Source: Hypomyces perniciosus (Eukaryota > Ascomycota > Sordariomycetes > Hypocreales > Hypocreaceae). Taken from it: 64,000 nucleotides of DNA. The first letter of the stretch is position 1, and each line of letters begins with the position of its first letter. Shown piece after piece: positions 45,843 through 57,800 of this stretch. Location of the stretch: the NCBI GenBank assembly GCA_008477525.1, contig SPDT01000001.1:3782001-3846000 (forward strand). Direction: 5' to 3'. The notes beneath the pieces were generated by a model that was not told the DNA's origin, ran no database searches, and was given only the letters and a program-made list of their open reading frames with translations. The translations under genes and the position numbers were made by a program.

Positions 45843-47942
45843 TCAGCCTGTCGGGTTGCCCCCTCCTGTTTCACTGCCTTCGGGGCCAGCCAGTCTTTCC
45901 CTCTGAACCATAACTCTCTGGTTGCAGATGTCGATGAACATTTCAAACTTTTTAATAAGTTGATCCTTCTCTTCCAGTTTAGCTTTTAGCGCATCAATTT
46001 CCTTTTGTTTCTCGTCTTCCATCTTTTTCATATCCTCACGAGCCTTGGCAAGCTCCCGCCGAAGATCAGCGCGTATGCGGTCCTCGGGCGACTGTGATGG
46101 CTTTGTATAGATTGCCGGCCTGTTCTCTGCTAAGCCAGTAGCTACTTTTTGCGGGTTCCTATTAATGGCCGCACGAGCATTGTAGATATCTCGGGGAAGC
46201 AAGTGACATTCGGGGTTGTCTGTCTGAAGGGCTTGCAGCGTCTCGGTTACACCAGCGCCTGTCGACGTAGTTAGTACAGGTCGGGAGACGTGGCAAGGCA
46301 AAACGGGAGGGTCCATACCGTTTTCCTTGAGTTGCTTGACAGCAGCTACCATCTTGCTGTCCAGTTTCCTCGCAGCTGGATGGTTGGAGGGGCTCTCGCT
46401 CGGACCATGGTTATGTTGCAAATGCGTAGGATCAGGCCGGTATCGAATTGTCCATTGGGTTCGTTGTTCAATAGCAAAGAACCCAAAGGGACAATCACAT
46501 TTTCGCGATGACGTTTTCCGTTTCCTAAACTCGGGGCTAACACGACTCGGTGGTTTTCCAGCACGGTCACACACGAAGAGGACCTTCTTCAACCCCGGGA
46601 CCGTCTTCTTGGAGCGGCCAATGACAATGGCATAGCCGACGGATGTGCAGTAACGCAAGACGGCCTTCTGGACAGCCTCCAACGTAGGATAGCTGCCACC
46701 TTCAGGGGGCGGTGACATCATTTCACCCATGGGCTGTGTGGGAACATATGATGGGTCGTTGAGAAGCTTGGCCGGGATACCATTGGCGTCATCTTCCCCA
46801 TCATGTTGGCCGTCCATCTCCAAATCCTCCCCTCCGTGCGCATCTTGCTGTTGAACGATAGGATCAGGCTGTTGCTGTGCGGGGGGCTGGATTTGCTGTT
46901 GTTGGACCTGTTGCTGTTGCACCTGCTGTTGCACTTGTTGCTGTACTTGCTGTACTTGTTGTTGTTGCACTTGCTGTACTTGTTGCACTTGTTGTTGCAC
47001 TTGCTGCTGTACCTGTTGTTGTACCTGTTGTTGTACCTGTTGCGGTACCTGTTGCTGTACGGGCTGCTGGGTCTGTGTTTGGGGCAGCTGTATCTGCTGC
47101 CGGGAGGGTGCCTGTTGCTGCTGCTGAGAGCGAGACTGATGATGATGAACCTGTTCAGGTTGGTGCTGTGCCTGATGTGTCTGGTGTGCCTGTTGCTGTA
47201 CTTGCTGCGCTTGCTGAACTTGCTGAGCTTGTTGAACCTGCTGCTGTACCTGGTGTGCTTGATGTGTCTGATGTGCCTGGTGCGCTTGATGAACGGGATG
47301 CGTCTGGTGCGGCTGCTGCTGCTGCTGCCCATACGCTTGATGGTGCTGCTGATGTTGCTGTTGCTGGTGATGCTGCTGCTGCTGTTGTTGTTGATGGTGC
47401 TGCGCTGCCTGCTGGTGTTGCTGCTGTTGCTGTTGCTGCTGTTGGTGATGCTGCTGTGGATGGCTCTGGTGCCCCGTCATAACCTGGGACGGGTGCGACT
47501 GCTGGTGGTGTTGCTGGTGCTGGTGTGGGTGCTGCTGGTGCGAGAGGATCGGGTCATGTTGGACAGACTGGCTCATGGAAGCCGGGAACAGCATGGGCGG
47601 CGGGTTCAGCTGCGGTTGCATCTGCTGCCGCGAGGTAGCGGCCCGCTGTCGCGGCACATTGGGAGCATTGGGACCGTGGGGATTCGACGCTCGCGACGGG
47701 CCATTGGGAATACTGGTGCTGACGGGCGCGGGCGTGTTGAAGAGATGATGTGCGTACGCGCCCTGGCCAGGCTGCTGCGGCGGATATGCCTGGGGCTGGT
47801 ACGGCGATGCGGCATGCGGCGCCGGCGACTGCTTGTTCGGCTGGTTCGCGTGCGATGTGGGAAAGCCGTTGCGTCGGAGGCCGGCCTGGGAGAAGGTCAG
47901 GCCGGCGTGCGCGTTGGGGCCGGACGGGCCAAGGCCGGACAT
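45843..47942 (-). CDS. Poly-glutamine FAR1-type DNA-binding protein
   Basis: Exons 46319-47942 and 45843-46258 give 679 residues. The 60-bp intron (donor GTATGG, TACTAAC branch, acceptor ACAG) is a multiple of three with no stop, so the unspliced frame also stays open and would add 20 residues; the spliced product KENGAGVTETLQAL fits better. Residues about 147-364 are Gln/His-rich. Next, about 417-514, is a FAR1/WRKY-GCM1 zinc domain (LEAVQKAVLRYCTSVGYAI, CDRAGKPP, RKCDCPFGF, HLQHNHG), a fold shared with Mutator-like transposases. DIYNARAAINRNP follows, and a charged coiled coil (LRRELAKAREDMKKMEDEKQ onward) closes the protein. The likely role is a transcription regulator; the target is unknown. 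Starts at MSGLGPSGPNA. Confidence 0.85.
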   Translation of the reverse strand: MSGLGPSGPNAHAGLTFSQAGLRRNGFPTSHANQPNKQSPAPHAASPYQPQAYPPQQPGQGAYAHHLFNTPAPVSTSIPNGPSRASNPHGPNAPNVPRQRAATSRQQMQPQLNPPPMLFPASMSQSVQHDPILSHQQHPHQHQQHHQQSHPSQVMTGHQSHPQQHHQQQQQQQQQHQQAAQHHQQQQQQQHHQQQQHQQHHQAYGQQQQQPHQTHPVHQAHQAHQTHQAHQVQQQVQQAQQVQQAQQVQQQAHQTHQAQHQPEQVHHHQSRSQQQQQAPSRQQIQLPQTQTQQPVQQQVPQQVQQQVQQQVQQQVQQQVQQVQQVQQQQVQQVQQQVQQQVQQQQVQQQQIQPPAQQQPDPIVQQQDAHGGEDLEMDGQHDGEDDANGIPAKLLNDPSYVPTQPMGEMMSPPPEGGSYPTLEAVQKAVLRYCTSVGYAIVIGRSKKTVPGLKKVLFVCDRAGKPPSRVSPEFRKRKTSSRKCDCPFGFFAIEQRTQWTIRYRPDPTHLQHNHGPSESPSNHPAARKLDSKMVAAVKQLKENGMDPPVLPCHVSRPVLTTSTGAGVTETLQALQTDNPECHLLPRDIYNARAAINRNPQKVATGLAENRPAIYTKPSQSPEDRIRADLRRELAKAREDMKKMEDEKQKEIDALKAKLEEKDQLIKKFEMFIDICNQRVMVQRERLAGPEGSETGGGNPTG
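46870..47500. repeat. CAG/CAA-rich low-complexity tract inside the FAR1-type gene
   Basis: On the coding strand the tract is imperfect CAG/CAA/CAC/GTN triplets that code for Gln, His and Val-Gln repeats (QQVQQQVQQ-like). Mixed CAG and CAA codons suggest selection or age rather than fresh expansion. The complement gives an artificial Leu-rich frame on the plus strand. Confidence 0.9.
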
Positions 47943-49774
47943 GATGCTCTGGAGATGGGAGGCGATGGTGTTTTTGTTGTTGTTGCTGTTGTTGTTGTGT
48001 TGTTGTTATCGGCGTCGTTGGCGGGCGACACGCCTCACGACGGCGAAGTCGCGAAGCACCACAGCCAGCGAGCGAGGAATGGCCCGTTGCCGGCGTCGTC
48101 CACTCGACAACGTCGTCGCTCGGGATCGTCCACACAACTCTCGATGCGAATATTTTTTGGGTGTCTTCCTGTCGTCCTCTGCCTGCTGCGTTTCTCGTCC
48201 TGAGCAAACCCCGGAACCTGGCTTGGGGGTGTCGTTAATGGGGCTGGAGAGGCGTGGAGGTGCGCGGCGCGCTGGGCAGGAGGTGTGGGCAGAATGTGAG
48301 CAAGCAAGCAAACTGGTGTGCGTTGGGGAATTTTCGGGGGGGCAAGCAGGAGGGGGGGACTTTCTTCCTGGGGAGGGGGGGTTGACAAGCAAGATGGGAG
48401 GGGGGCGTTCCTGCGAGGGATTTCTGCTGGTGGCCTGGCAGCTGGGCTTTTTTGCCTGGCGCGCGAAAAAAGCCCTTGTCTTGTTACCTTGCCTTGCCTT
48501 GCCTCTCGGCTGTTGTGCGTTTGCTGGCTGGCTGGCTGGCTGGCTGGCGTGGCGTCTGGGAGGAATGAATAATGCTTTTCCACCAATTACTGCCAGCCAA
48601 CCAGACGCCGGTATCCCGCGCTGTCCTGCCTTGCGCCTCCACCATGTGATGTCAGCGTTGAAACTTACGTGAGCGTCATCCCGCGCCTGTCTCAACTCTT
48701 GCCGTCATGCCGTCCTTTTTAGTGTTTGTAGCATTTTTCCTCTTATTCTTTCTTCCTTTTCTAACGGCGATGCGGTGTAGTACAGAGTATGTATGGACAA
48801 CATGACCATCGAGACCCAGTCGGGCATGACTCAATACGGAGTATTACTTTATTACTACTACTACTACTACGGAGTACTAGGTACCTAGTAGGCAATTAAT
48901 AACTGCGCAAAACTAACGGCGCTTCCAACACGATCCAGCCTATCAATCACAACGCTGCACGAGCCAGTACAAAACAAGACTAGGGCGCTTAGTCCCAACG
49001 TCCGAAATTGGAATCCATGTCTCAGATTACGGTCTCTTGGTACCTGGTACTAACCCTGCGGACTGCCGCCACATGGTTACCCTTGTACCCCGTACTCCCT
49101 CCACATTGTCCTTGTCCACAACAAACAACGTCGTCCACGGGCCGTCAGCAACTTGAGCCCTGCAAGTGGGGGACGAAAAAAAGAGAGCACAAACGACAAA
49201 GATAATACTACCCTATTGCTATTATATTATAATATTGTACTCCTTACTCTGTACAGAGTAAATAATCGACGGATAATAAATAGCTGTCTATAATATTAAG
49301 ATTTATTTGTACCCGCGAGAGCAGTCTGTGCTAATTAAAGTTGGCTGTGGTCCCTGTTTTACTGTCACCCTCTTGCATGAGAATGCCACTCTCCGTAGCA
49401 GTCTGTCTCCATTCATATCTGTAGTAGTATCTGTAGTAGTAGTATCCGTATGCCGTATATGCATCTGCGTTGGACGGGTACCTATGAAATCACCAGAAAA
49501 AGAAATTGAGAAAAAAAAAATCAACAACAAAAAAAACCTGGCTTCCGGTCATGGTATCATCCCAATCGTCCCTCGTCATCGCCATGTCCAATATGCCATA
49601 TGCCAAAACCAACCACATAGACGTAAACTCCGCCCGCTCACAATCCCTACGATTGAAAGGAGTTATCCGTATTATCCCATACAAAAGGGGGAATCCATCC
49701 ATCTATGCGCCTGCTTCACTCATGTCCATACTATCATTAAACATTTATTCAACTGTTGAACAAAGGAAAAAAAC
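47943..49774. other. Intergenic, 1.8 kb
   Basis: It contains the leader and promoter of the FAR1-type gene, a GGCT microsatellite at 48523-48548, two TACGGAGTA motifs (48835, 48868) with a CTA triplet run, and an AT-rich stretch near 49205-49310. No gene is supported. Confidence 0.55.
48523..48548. repeat. (GGCT)n microsatellite
   Basis: About six tandem GGCT units. Confidence 0.85.
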
Positions 49775-52700
49775 TCATTCGTTTGTGGTCGCCCGCTTTC
49801 TCTTGCGAGGTCGTCGATTGTGTATCCCCTGGCCATCCACGAAATGGCCCTTCTCAATCTGGTGCTGCCGCAGATTATCAGCCCGCTTGCTGTATTGACT
49901 CGTGCAGCCTGGATAGGGACACCGATATATCTTGGGAGTGTCGCTGTGTATTGTCCTCATGTGCTTGGCCATGCTTCCAACAAACCATCGAGGGTCTCCC
50001 TTGGGTCGATAGCTGCACAACTTGCAGCAGCTATCTGATTCAACGATGGTCGATGTTGATGGTTCAACATTGTTCGGTTTCGATAGTTTGCTCTTTGCCA
50101 GATTTGGCGGTTCTATCTTGGTCGCGGGTAGAGCCTCAGGTGTCGATTCGGGTACAGCCATTCCAACACCAGGCTGTCCTACTATAGAATTTGTTGTCCC
50201 TGGCATTGGTGCCGTTTTCCAGCCAGTTGCGTCAACGAACCTTGCATTGACAGCAGCCCCTTGGCAAGAGGGACCAGGGTCAATATCCGGCTCTGGGTTA
50301 AAATTCATCACCGCATCAAAGTCAAAGTCATCCAAAGTGGTTTGTACCACTACTCCGGAGGCCGACCCAGCTGATACGACATTTTCCACCCCTTTTCGGT
50401 CGTGATTAGATCCTCCGATTAACAGTTGCATTAGCTCGATAACGTGTCCATGATATGTCGACCGTGGGCTAAGGAAAGCGACATCCTGAGCGTACAGTGA
50501 GTCTGCCTGTCTTCGAACCTCTTCGATGAAGGCATCAAAGAAGATGTTTGAGGGGAGATAAGTCTGGTGGTTTACTCAAGTCAGTCTGTTTCTCGGTCAG
50601 GGGGTGAGACGAGGAGCTGCAAACCGACCTTTCCAACCTGCATCAACTCTAGCTCCAATCGCCGTACCGTTGAAACATGGCCCAAATTGACTTGGTCAAT
50701 CACACTTTTCATCCCCGAAATAAAAGCAGGCAGATCACCATATTTGTGAGAGAGGACATCGATCATGAACTTGGCCGCGAGAGCAAATGGTGAATTCCTT
50801 CCCTCTCTGAGACTGTACCTGAGGTCTTGGGTAACCAGCTCAGAGGCTTGTATCTCTGGTCGACTGTCATGCAATGCCGAGTAATTGAGTTCTATAGGGT
50901 TTCGGTCAGCTGCATATTGAGAACCCAATCGATCAAGGCAAGACCTACCATCCAAAAAGTACTGTGCGATAAATATCAGGGGGTCTGATCTAAGCTCTTG
51001 CAGAGAGCGTTCTGGCTCTTTGCCTTTCCTACTCGTCGAGGTCCCCAGCCCAGGAGGGCTTGCTTTTAACAAATTGATAATATCGTCATCGCTTATTTCG
51101 TTGGGCTTCCAAAGTACATAAACGGCCTCGATGTATGCCTCCCTGTCGTGATTGGAAAACCAAGTACTGTATAGCATTGCTTGCGTAAAAAGACTGGCAC
51201 ATCGAGTCGGTGCATCTTGTTCATGGACCACTAGGGATAGTGAAAACATGACGTGAATAAAGCACAGTAGCTTAACTGGCGATGTTGCTTGTCGGCCTTC
51301 CAGGATATCAGTCATTGTTTGTAAGCCCTCCAGGGCAACAGACGTGGGCGACATTGTGCAGAATTCGTTTGCGAAGTGGTTCTTCTTGATTTCGTTGAAC
51401 TTGATAATGGAATCGGCAATATGCGTCTTCAATGTATCATTGGCCGACTCAACCAGGGATTGGACATTGACAAGGCTCCCACCAGTAGTTTGGGGTGTGA
51501 GTTGGGAGGTCTGAGGAGGTACGTTGAGGGTATCGGGTAAGGCCATATCGGGCTCCATCGAAAGGTGAACTGAGATCGAAGGAACAAAGGAGAAGGCTGG
51601 CTGGTCCAAGTTCATATTATCTTGAAGTGGATCCATGGTGGAAAGAAGATTGAACATGGGAATGTCGGCCGGCAGCTCTGACGGACACGAATTGGCCACC
51701 ACATTATCCAACTCTGACTCACTCAACGGCAATGGCCTATATGAAGCCGCAAGGGTGTTGGCTGGGAAGAAGCAGCTGCCGGGGCTCATAAGGTCATCAG
51801 GAGATGTCAAGGCAGACTCAAGCCCGGAGACCTTTGTCCATCCGCCAGACCAGCCAGACATCGGTGAGATGTTGTAACTTGCCGTGCTATCAGTACTGTC
51901 GGTGCTATCGGTGCTGCTGGTTGACCGGACGGAAGAGCTTGGAGCGAGGGCCTTGCTCCGACGTTTTGCTTGAGGCCGGTATTGGTCAAGTCCATGGGTA
52001 TGTAACTGCAGTGAAGGTCTATCCACAAGTCGCCCTGGGCTAGGCTTCATCAAGTTTTGTGGTTCCACTGTCGGTGTCGGGGACGGCCAATTTATGAGCT
52101 CAGATTCGAGGCTTGCTGGCTGGGTCTCCGTTCCATAGTGTGTGGCAGGGGTAATAGGGAATGAGGGGGTGAGGCCTGCGAGCATCACAGCAGGGGGTTC
52201 CGTCGCCGTCTCATTCTCGCATTCGGGGATCGTGGGGAGAAGCACATCGCTCGAGCCTATTTCATGAATCTCATTCGAGTAGAGCTCGACTTGCGGGGGT
52301 GTAAAGACGGAGTCGTAACTCGGGGGCTCATCTTCGGCGGCGAGATCCGCAGTGCTCGGAGTTGTAAGACCCTGGTTCTTCGGTTTGTGACCTAGAGAAC
52401 TGAAGAAGTTCTTGGCCATGGACACAATCTTCCTCCTCTTGGACGGGTGTCCCAGGCATCGTTTGCACTTGGCATCGTTGAGCTGCTCGGGCTTCTCGCA
52501 ATCATAACACCAATACTCTCCCCCGGCCAGGTGATCGCATGTATATAGATGCTGGAGCATGAGTTCGTGGTTGGGGAACCTCTTTCGACAACGCAGCAAC
52601 GGGCACTCCCTCCTCTCCTCCGGAGTCATCTTCTGACAGGCATTGCGCTTGACGGCGGCCCATACGATGAACCTATACAACGCACACTCGTCGCTAGATG

Positions 52701-52960
52701 TATTGCGGGAGCTACAGATGAGACTTGGTCAGTACACTCACGCGAGCACACAAACGTCACCTTTCCCATCTGGATCTCTCTTACACGCATGACGCCGGCG
52801 GCTCGTCGTCAATGGCAGAAGTCACTGATGTCGCTGAACTGGATGATGTTGACGACCGCCGCAGGCCCAAACGGTGGCCTGTTGGGCTACGGGTCAAACG
52901 TCGTAAGGCTGATGCGGCGACGCTAGGATCGTCAAAGGATTGACGGCTCTTGTTCTCCAT
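49775..52960 (-). CDS. Large zinc-finger protein, probable transcription factor
   Basis: My model is exons 52785-52960, 50949-52711, 50611-50891 and 49775-50563, 1002 residues. It starts MENKSRQSFDDPSVAAS. Residues about 95-150 hold a Cys-rich module (CPLLRC, HLYTCDH, YWCYDC, CKRC). A long Ser/Thr/Pro-rich middle follows, then a helical region (about 480-860). Near the end are two C2H2 fingers: CKLC with HMRTIH, and CPYPGC with HQIEKGH (about 919-985), followed by RRPRKRKRA, a likely nuclear signal. Intron 2 (57 bp, donor GTAGGT, branch CTGAC) is a multiple of three without a stop. Intron 3 is only 47 bp with the weak donor GTCTCA; an alternative donor lies 18 bp earlier in frame. The spliced joint reads QVGKVGLQLL-TYLPSNIFFD. 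Target genes are unknown. Confidence 0.78.
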
Positions 52961-54829
52961 GATGGCGGTCTGTATTTTTTGGTTCTGTTCTATCCTCAGG
53001 GAAAGACGAACGAAGGTCCAACCATGGTGGGAGTGGCGAAAACAGAAGCAGGAAAGCAAACCGACAAAGGCAGCAGTTTTCTTTCTCAGGCACTGTCCAT
53101 GGTTGTTTTTTTAATCGGCTCGGGCCACTTCGAAGGGAAGACACATTGGAGCCTTGACTGGAGAGGCAGCTTGCCAAACGCAGGTCCTACGGCGAATGAG
53201 ATGGATGGTTGTAGGACTTATGGGCTCGGCCTAGGACTTGGACAGGGGTGTGCCGGCCTGGTGCATGTCCGCCAACAGCGGCTGATTTGGATCCGTCTTT
53301 TGCTCCGGCAAGGCGAGCCTGACTGGCCTGACTGGCCTGACTGGTCTGACTGGCCGGGGGCTTGCTTGAGGGTGTCCCGGAGGGGATCCATGGCTCACAT
53401 CCAATCGGCGCTCCCAGGCCTGGTGGTCTGTGGCTTGAGGCTCTGTTGTCTGTCTCTGCAGGCCGGCACCGATGCGTTACGGGAGGGGAGAAAGCAGCTT
53501 GATTGGGGCTATCGATGATGGAGAAGCTAGGGGAGGGAGCCAGCTGCCCAAGTCGTGGGGTCCATCATGATCATGATCTACGAGTACGTACTGCCCCAGC
53601 TCTGAGCTCCGTACGAGTATGTAATACTCCAAGGGTTTTGGCGTTTTCGGGCGACCGACTGATTGCTGCGCCACGCCCAGGCACAGACAGATGAGGCGCA
53701 GACGAGCACTAACCCGATTTGCTGCCATTTTGGAACGCAACGACATCATTTCTCTATCACTTGATGAATGAAGACCTCTTGGATTAACTACTGCTCCTCT
53801 ATGACGGACTTTGTCCAGAGTCGACCTTGGGCCCTATGACGAAATTCCCCCCATTATCCATAACTTAGCACTTAGTACCTAAACTATCGGGCATCCTAGA
53901 GTTTCCTGTCCGTACTGTATGTACGGAGTACAACACATACATATCAGGCAGTGGCGGACAAAGTACGGAGTCCCTACAGGCCCGCTCACAATTCACTATT
54001 GGCTCTCTAGTGGCTCTCACCGGCATGACAACAGAGCAATGGCTCTGACGACGCTCGGCAAAGACGACAACAACAACTACAACACCAACACGCTTCAGAC
54101 ATTCTCACGAGGTCATTCTCGTATGCACTCCGTAGGTGGCTCGATATTACTGGCGAACTTAGCCACGTCATTCTCCTCAGCATGTATTCGTACCTAGTAC
54201 TTCGTAGATAGGTATGTTTTGGGGATCTGCAGGTCTGGAAACGCCGACACGCGTATTGTTCACATCGCATCTCTAGCGGCTCAACAACACAACGCATGCT
54301 GGTGATAGACCTCGTCATCCCACAACTACCTAACCAACAACGCAAAATTAACCGAGGGACTAGGAGGCACTGACTGACCGTATGTCCTTCGTGCCGGTGA
54401 GACTACGTGTCCCTTGACAGTGCTGCAAGCCACATGCCAAAACCTCTCCTAGGCTTTGCTGAGTGGCTGACCTAGGGTAGCCACAAGGCACATAAGGCTG
54501 ACACCGGTCTTCTCCGTAAAACCGGCCCCCCATCTTCAGGATTGGAGCTCCGCAAATTGATTATCACATCACATCACTTCATTTATCATCCAAACCGAAT
54601 TTGGTAATTGGGATACCTCTTGTAGATGCCTGGTTCGGCAACGCCGCAATACAGATATGAGTACTATCGCCATATGGGTATGGTGCAGATGCTGATTTCC
54701 ATGTTTCGAATATGAGATACAAACAAAAAAAGACTGCCAAACTCGCTGATGCGATGATGAGAACCGTGTACAAAAATATGAAATTTTAGCGAGTGCTTCC
54801 CTTCATCGGGTATCTTGCCGTCTCCCACT
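52961..54829. other. Intergenic, 1.9 kb
   Basis: Promoter of the zinc-finger gene and 3' region of the GRAM/VASt gene. It has a 9-bp tandem repeat at 53319-53354 and TAC-N3-GTA motifs at 53922 and 54198. No coding region is supported. Confidence 0.55.
53319..53354. repeat. 9-bp tandem repeat CTGACTGGC, four copies
   Basis: Three exact copies and one with a T at the last position (third copy). It lies about 360 bp upstream of the zinc-finger gene. Confidence 0.88.
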
Positions 54830-57800
54830 CTAAGATCGACCTGTTCTGGCCATCACTTCCCGCAACACCTTGAGTTTCTCTTCCGTCACACGGATGGCCT
54901 CCCCCACCTCTCGTTCATTCATTCGTTCCTCCCTCAACCTCTCCTCAAATGTCTTTGGTTCCGCCGCTTTCTTGCGAGCGTTCGAGCTATCCACAGCGAG
55001 TCTTTCCAGACCTACGCGTTCCTCGAGCCAATCCCAGAGCTCACTCTCTTCTCTCCGCCACATCTCTTCGTATGCAGCGAAACGATATGGACTGTATATG
55101 GCAAGGTCTGGCCCAAATGTAGAGGTATTTTTGCTTGGAGTGAAGCCAAATCCAAACCAGGTAGCAACCAATAATCCCACGAGAAGCCCATACATGATGT
55201 TGCCGGTAAGTATCGGCCGGAGAATGTCTATAACTGGCTCAGCCAGCCCACGGACAGGCTCCAACATCCCCCAATCTTTGTCCGCAGCATTCTTCGACCT
55301 GGCACTGGTGTCCGCTATACCCGCTGATGACTCAAGTGCTTTGCTCTTCTTCCCCTTCTTCCCCTTCTTTGATGTACCATTGCCCAATGTCGAGGACCGC
55401 GGCCGAGAAGAAACGGCTGTTCTCAGGGCTGCAATCAAGTCCTTGCAGTACTGTGCCTGACCCTCATTGATGTTCCTCTCGATGGTGCCCTTAAGCCAAC
55501 TCTTGCCACTCCACTCGGTAGTACAGTTAACTTGCACCCGGGTGGCATTGTTCTCGGCCCAGGACAGACAGTATTTCGTCTTGACGCGAAAGATATTTCC
55601 GCTAGGCACGTCAGGGTTTTGAGTCGTCACACTCAAATGCACCGCCTTCTCATAGTCGAGAGTGTCCACTGTCTCGGTAACAATGCATTTGGTCTGTCTC
55701 GGTCCAATGGGGGCGTTAAGAGGCTTGATGTATGTAAAATTACGAGTCCGATTGTCCAGACTCAGTCCCTTCTTATCCTCCATTTGTAGGTCGAAGCACT
55801 TTTGGTTTTCAGTGATCCATTTGCCCATCCATGCCGCAGAAGCCTCTCCGAAGATGAGGTTATAAACCTTGCCAAGCGGAGCGGAGACGATCTCGTCAAC
55901 CAGTATTTTTTCATAATGACTTGCTGAATCGCCACAATCAGTGGGAGCATGGGTCGCGGGACCCGGAAAAGACCCAGCTGCTGTTGGTGACTGACTGTCA
56001 GTTGTCGTATCTAGCTGGTTTCCATTGAGGGCAGTCGTGCCCGAGACCTTTCTGAGGTTGGTCTTTTCGACCTCTCCATCCATACCACTAGCCTCTGTCG
56101 CCTGACTCTCTGGCGCTTGTTCGCTCTCTTCCTCATCATAGAAATCTTCTTCGTCGTCGCTATCTTCTTCAGAGTCAGAGGCAACGTGAGGTTCAGCCTC
56201 TAGACTCGATGGCTCAGCATCGATCTTTTCTGTCTTGTCGCCGCCAGTTCCTTCCAACTGAACACCGTTCAACGTGCTTTTCAGTGTCGGGTGGCCGAGT
56301 TTCCAGATGTTGACAATCAAGTCATATGTCGCATCTCGGCTGGTGAAACTTGCGAAAATATGTTTCGCATGGAGTGTGGAAATCATCAATCCATTCTTGA
56401 ACACTAGTGCTGTACTCCTCTTTTCGACAGATACTATCTCGTCGAAGCTCATGACTAAAGTCGTGGTCCACCCAAGGATATTGCTGCTGAAGCAAAGATG
56501 GCCTTCTGAGACGTATAGTCGGCCGTGCGCGAGAATCTCTCTCTGCAACGCACAACTGTAGTCTTCAATAAGGTAATCATCATCTGGAACACTCTTGAAA
56601 AACGAGTGGAAGTCGCGATTTCTCTTTTTACTGGCAATTGCGAAGCCTGTGAGTTTCGGTGTTGGAGCTGTTGCGCCGGGCTGAATGGCGTTGGCTGCGG
56701 GTATCGCCACTCCGACTGCGCCTGCAGCGGTGACGGAGCTCCCTCGCTTCCTTTGCGGTTTGGAATCACTTCTTCCACTGGCACTTCGTTGCATCCCGAC
56801 CTTGCTGTCCGCCGGTTCAGGTTGTGGAGTGGTCTGGTCCTGCTCACCACTGAGTGTCTCACACATGGATCTAGGTCTACTCTCCGACTCTTCAGGCACA
56901 AATTCTCCATTTCCTGTCTGGGTATCAGCTGGAGCTGATTCAGAGCGCGTCCGGGTATCCGCTAAATCCGGGAATTTTGTGATTTCGAGGGAGACAACGG
57001 AGCTTGTTGCGTCTGGGATGCCGAGCTGACTCAGACTCAGTTCACCAGCTCCGAGAGTTCGAACTGCCGACTCCTTCTTATCTATTGTATCATCTACCTG
57101 GGGCTCAGGTGGAGGGGGCTCCATTTCGACCGGGCTCGGCGCCGGGGATGGTTGAGTTTTAAATGAGTTTGTGCGGGTCTTATTTGCAATGCCAATACCC
57201 GTGCCCTGAATATTGCTACTGATAGTACTAGCTGCATTTTGGGCAGCCGAGAACATGGATGAGAAGAACCCCGCAGAGCTTGGTGTACCCTCGCCGGATT
57301 CAGGAGTCGGTGACAGTGGTGGAAGCGTAATGTTGGAAAGCTTGCTGGGGCCGACGCTGGCAGACCCCGACCTCGTCCTTCGATGGGTATTCATGGTTCG
57401 CGTAGGAGAGGTGCCATCCCCATTCGAAACAGGCCCTGAAACGATCCTTGGCAATCTTCTATCTGGTGATGTCGATGTGAATGAGTCTATCCTCTCAACC
57501 GGCGTTGGCGGGGTGTTGACAATGGCTGGTGTAGAAGTGTCTTCAGTCGGCGGGGTTCGAGGTGGGAATGTCGAGATCCTGGGTGGCGGCGCTCTCACAC
57601 GCTTGTCAGGGGAAGCTGTTCTGGCTACGGCAGGGGGCTCGAGGATAGGGGCAGCGTCATGGAGACGCTCCCTTGACGCATTGGGCGACGAGTTTTTGGA
57701 AGAAAAGCCGCGACTGCTTCTACTCTTGGATCGTATAGGGGACCGCAATTCGGTCTGAGAATCGAAATGAGACGCCTGTACGATAGGCGATGATATCCGG

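Noticed and set aside
46803..48203. 466-codon Leu-rich frame on the plus strand
   Set aside because: It is the complement of the Gln/His triplet tract of the FAR1-type gene. CTG and TTG runs create the leucines; there is no independent support.
49205..49310. AT-rich stretch as an origin or RIP-mutated repeat
   Set aside because: It is short, has no internal repeat or recognisable element, and nothing nearby looks like a decayed transposon.
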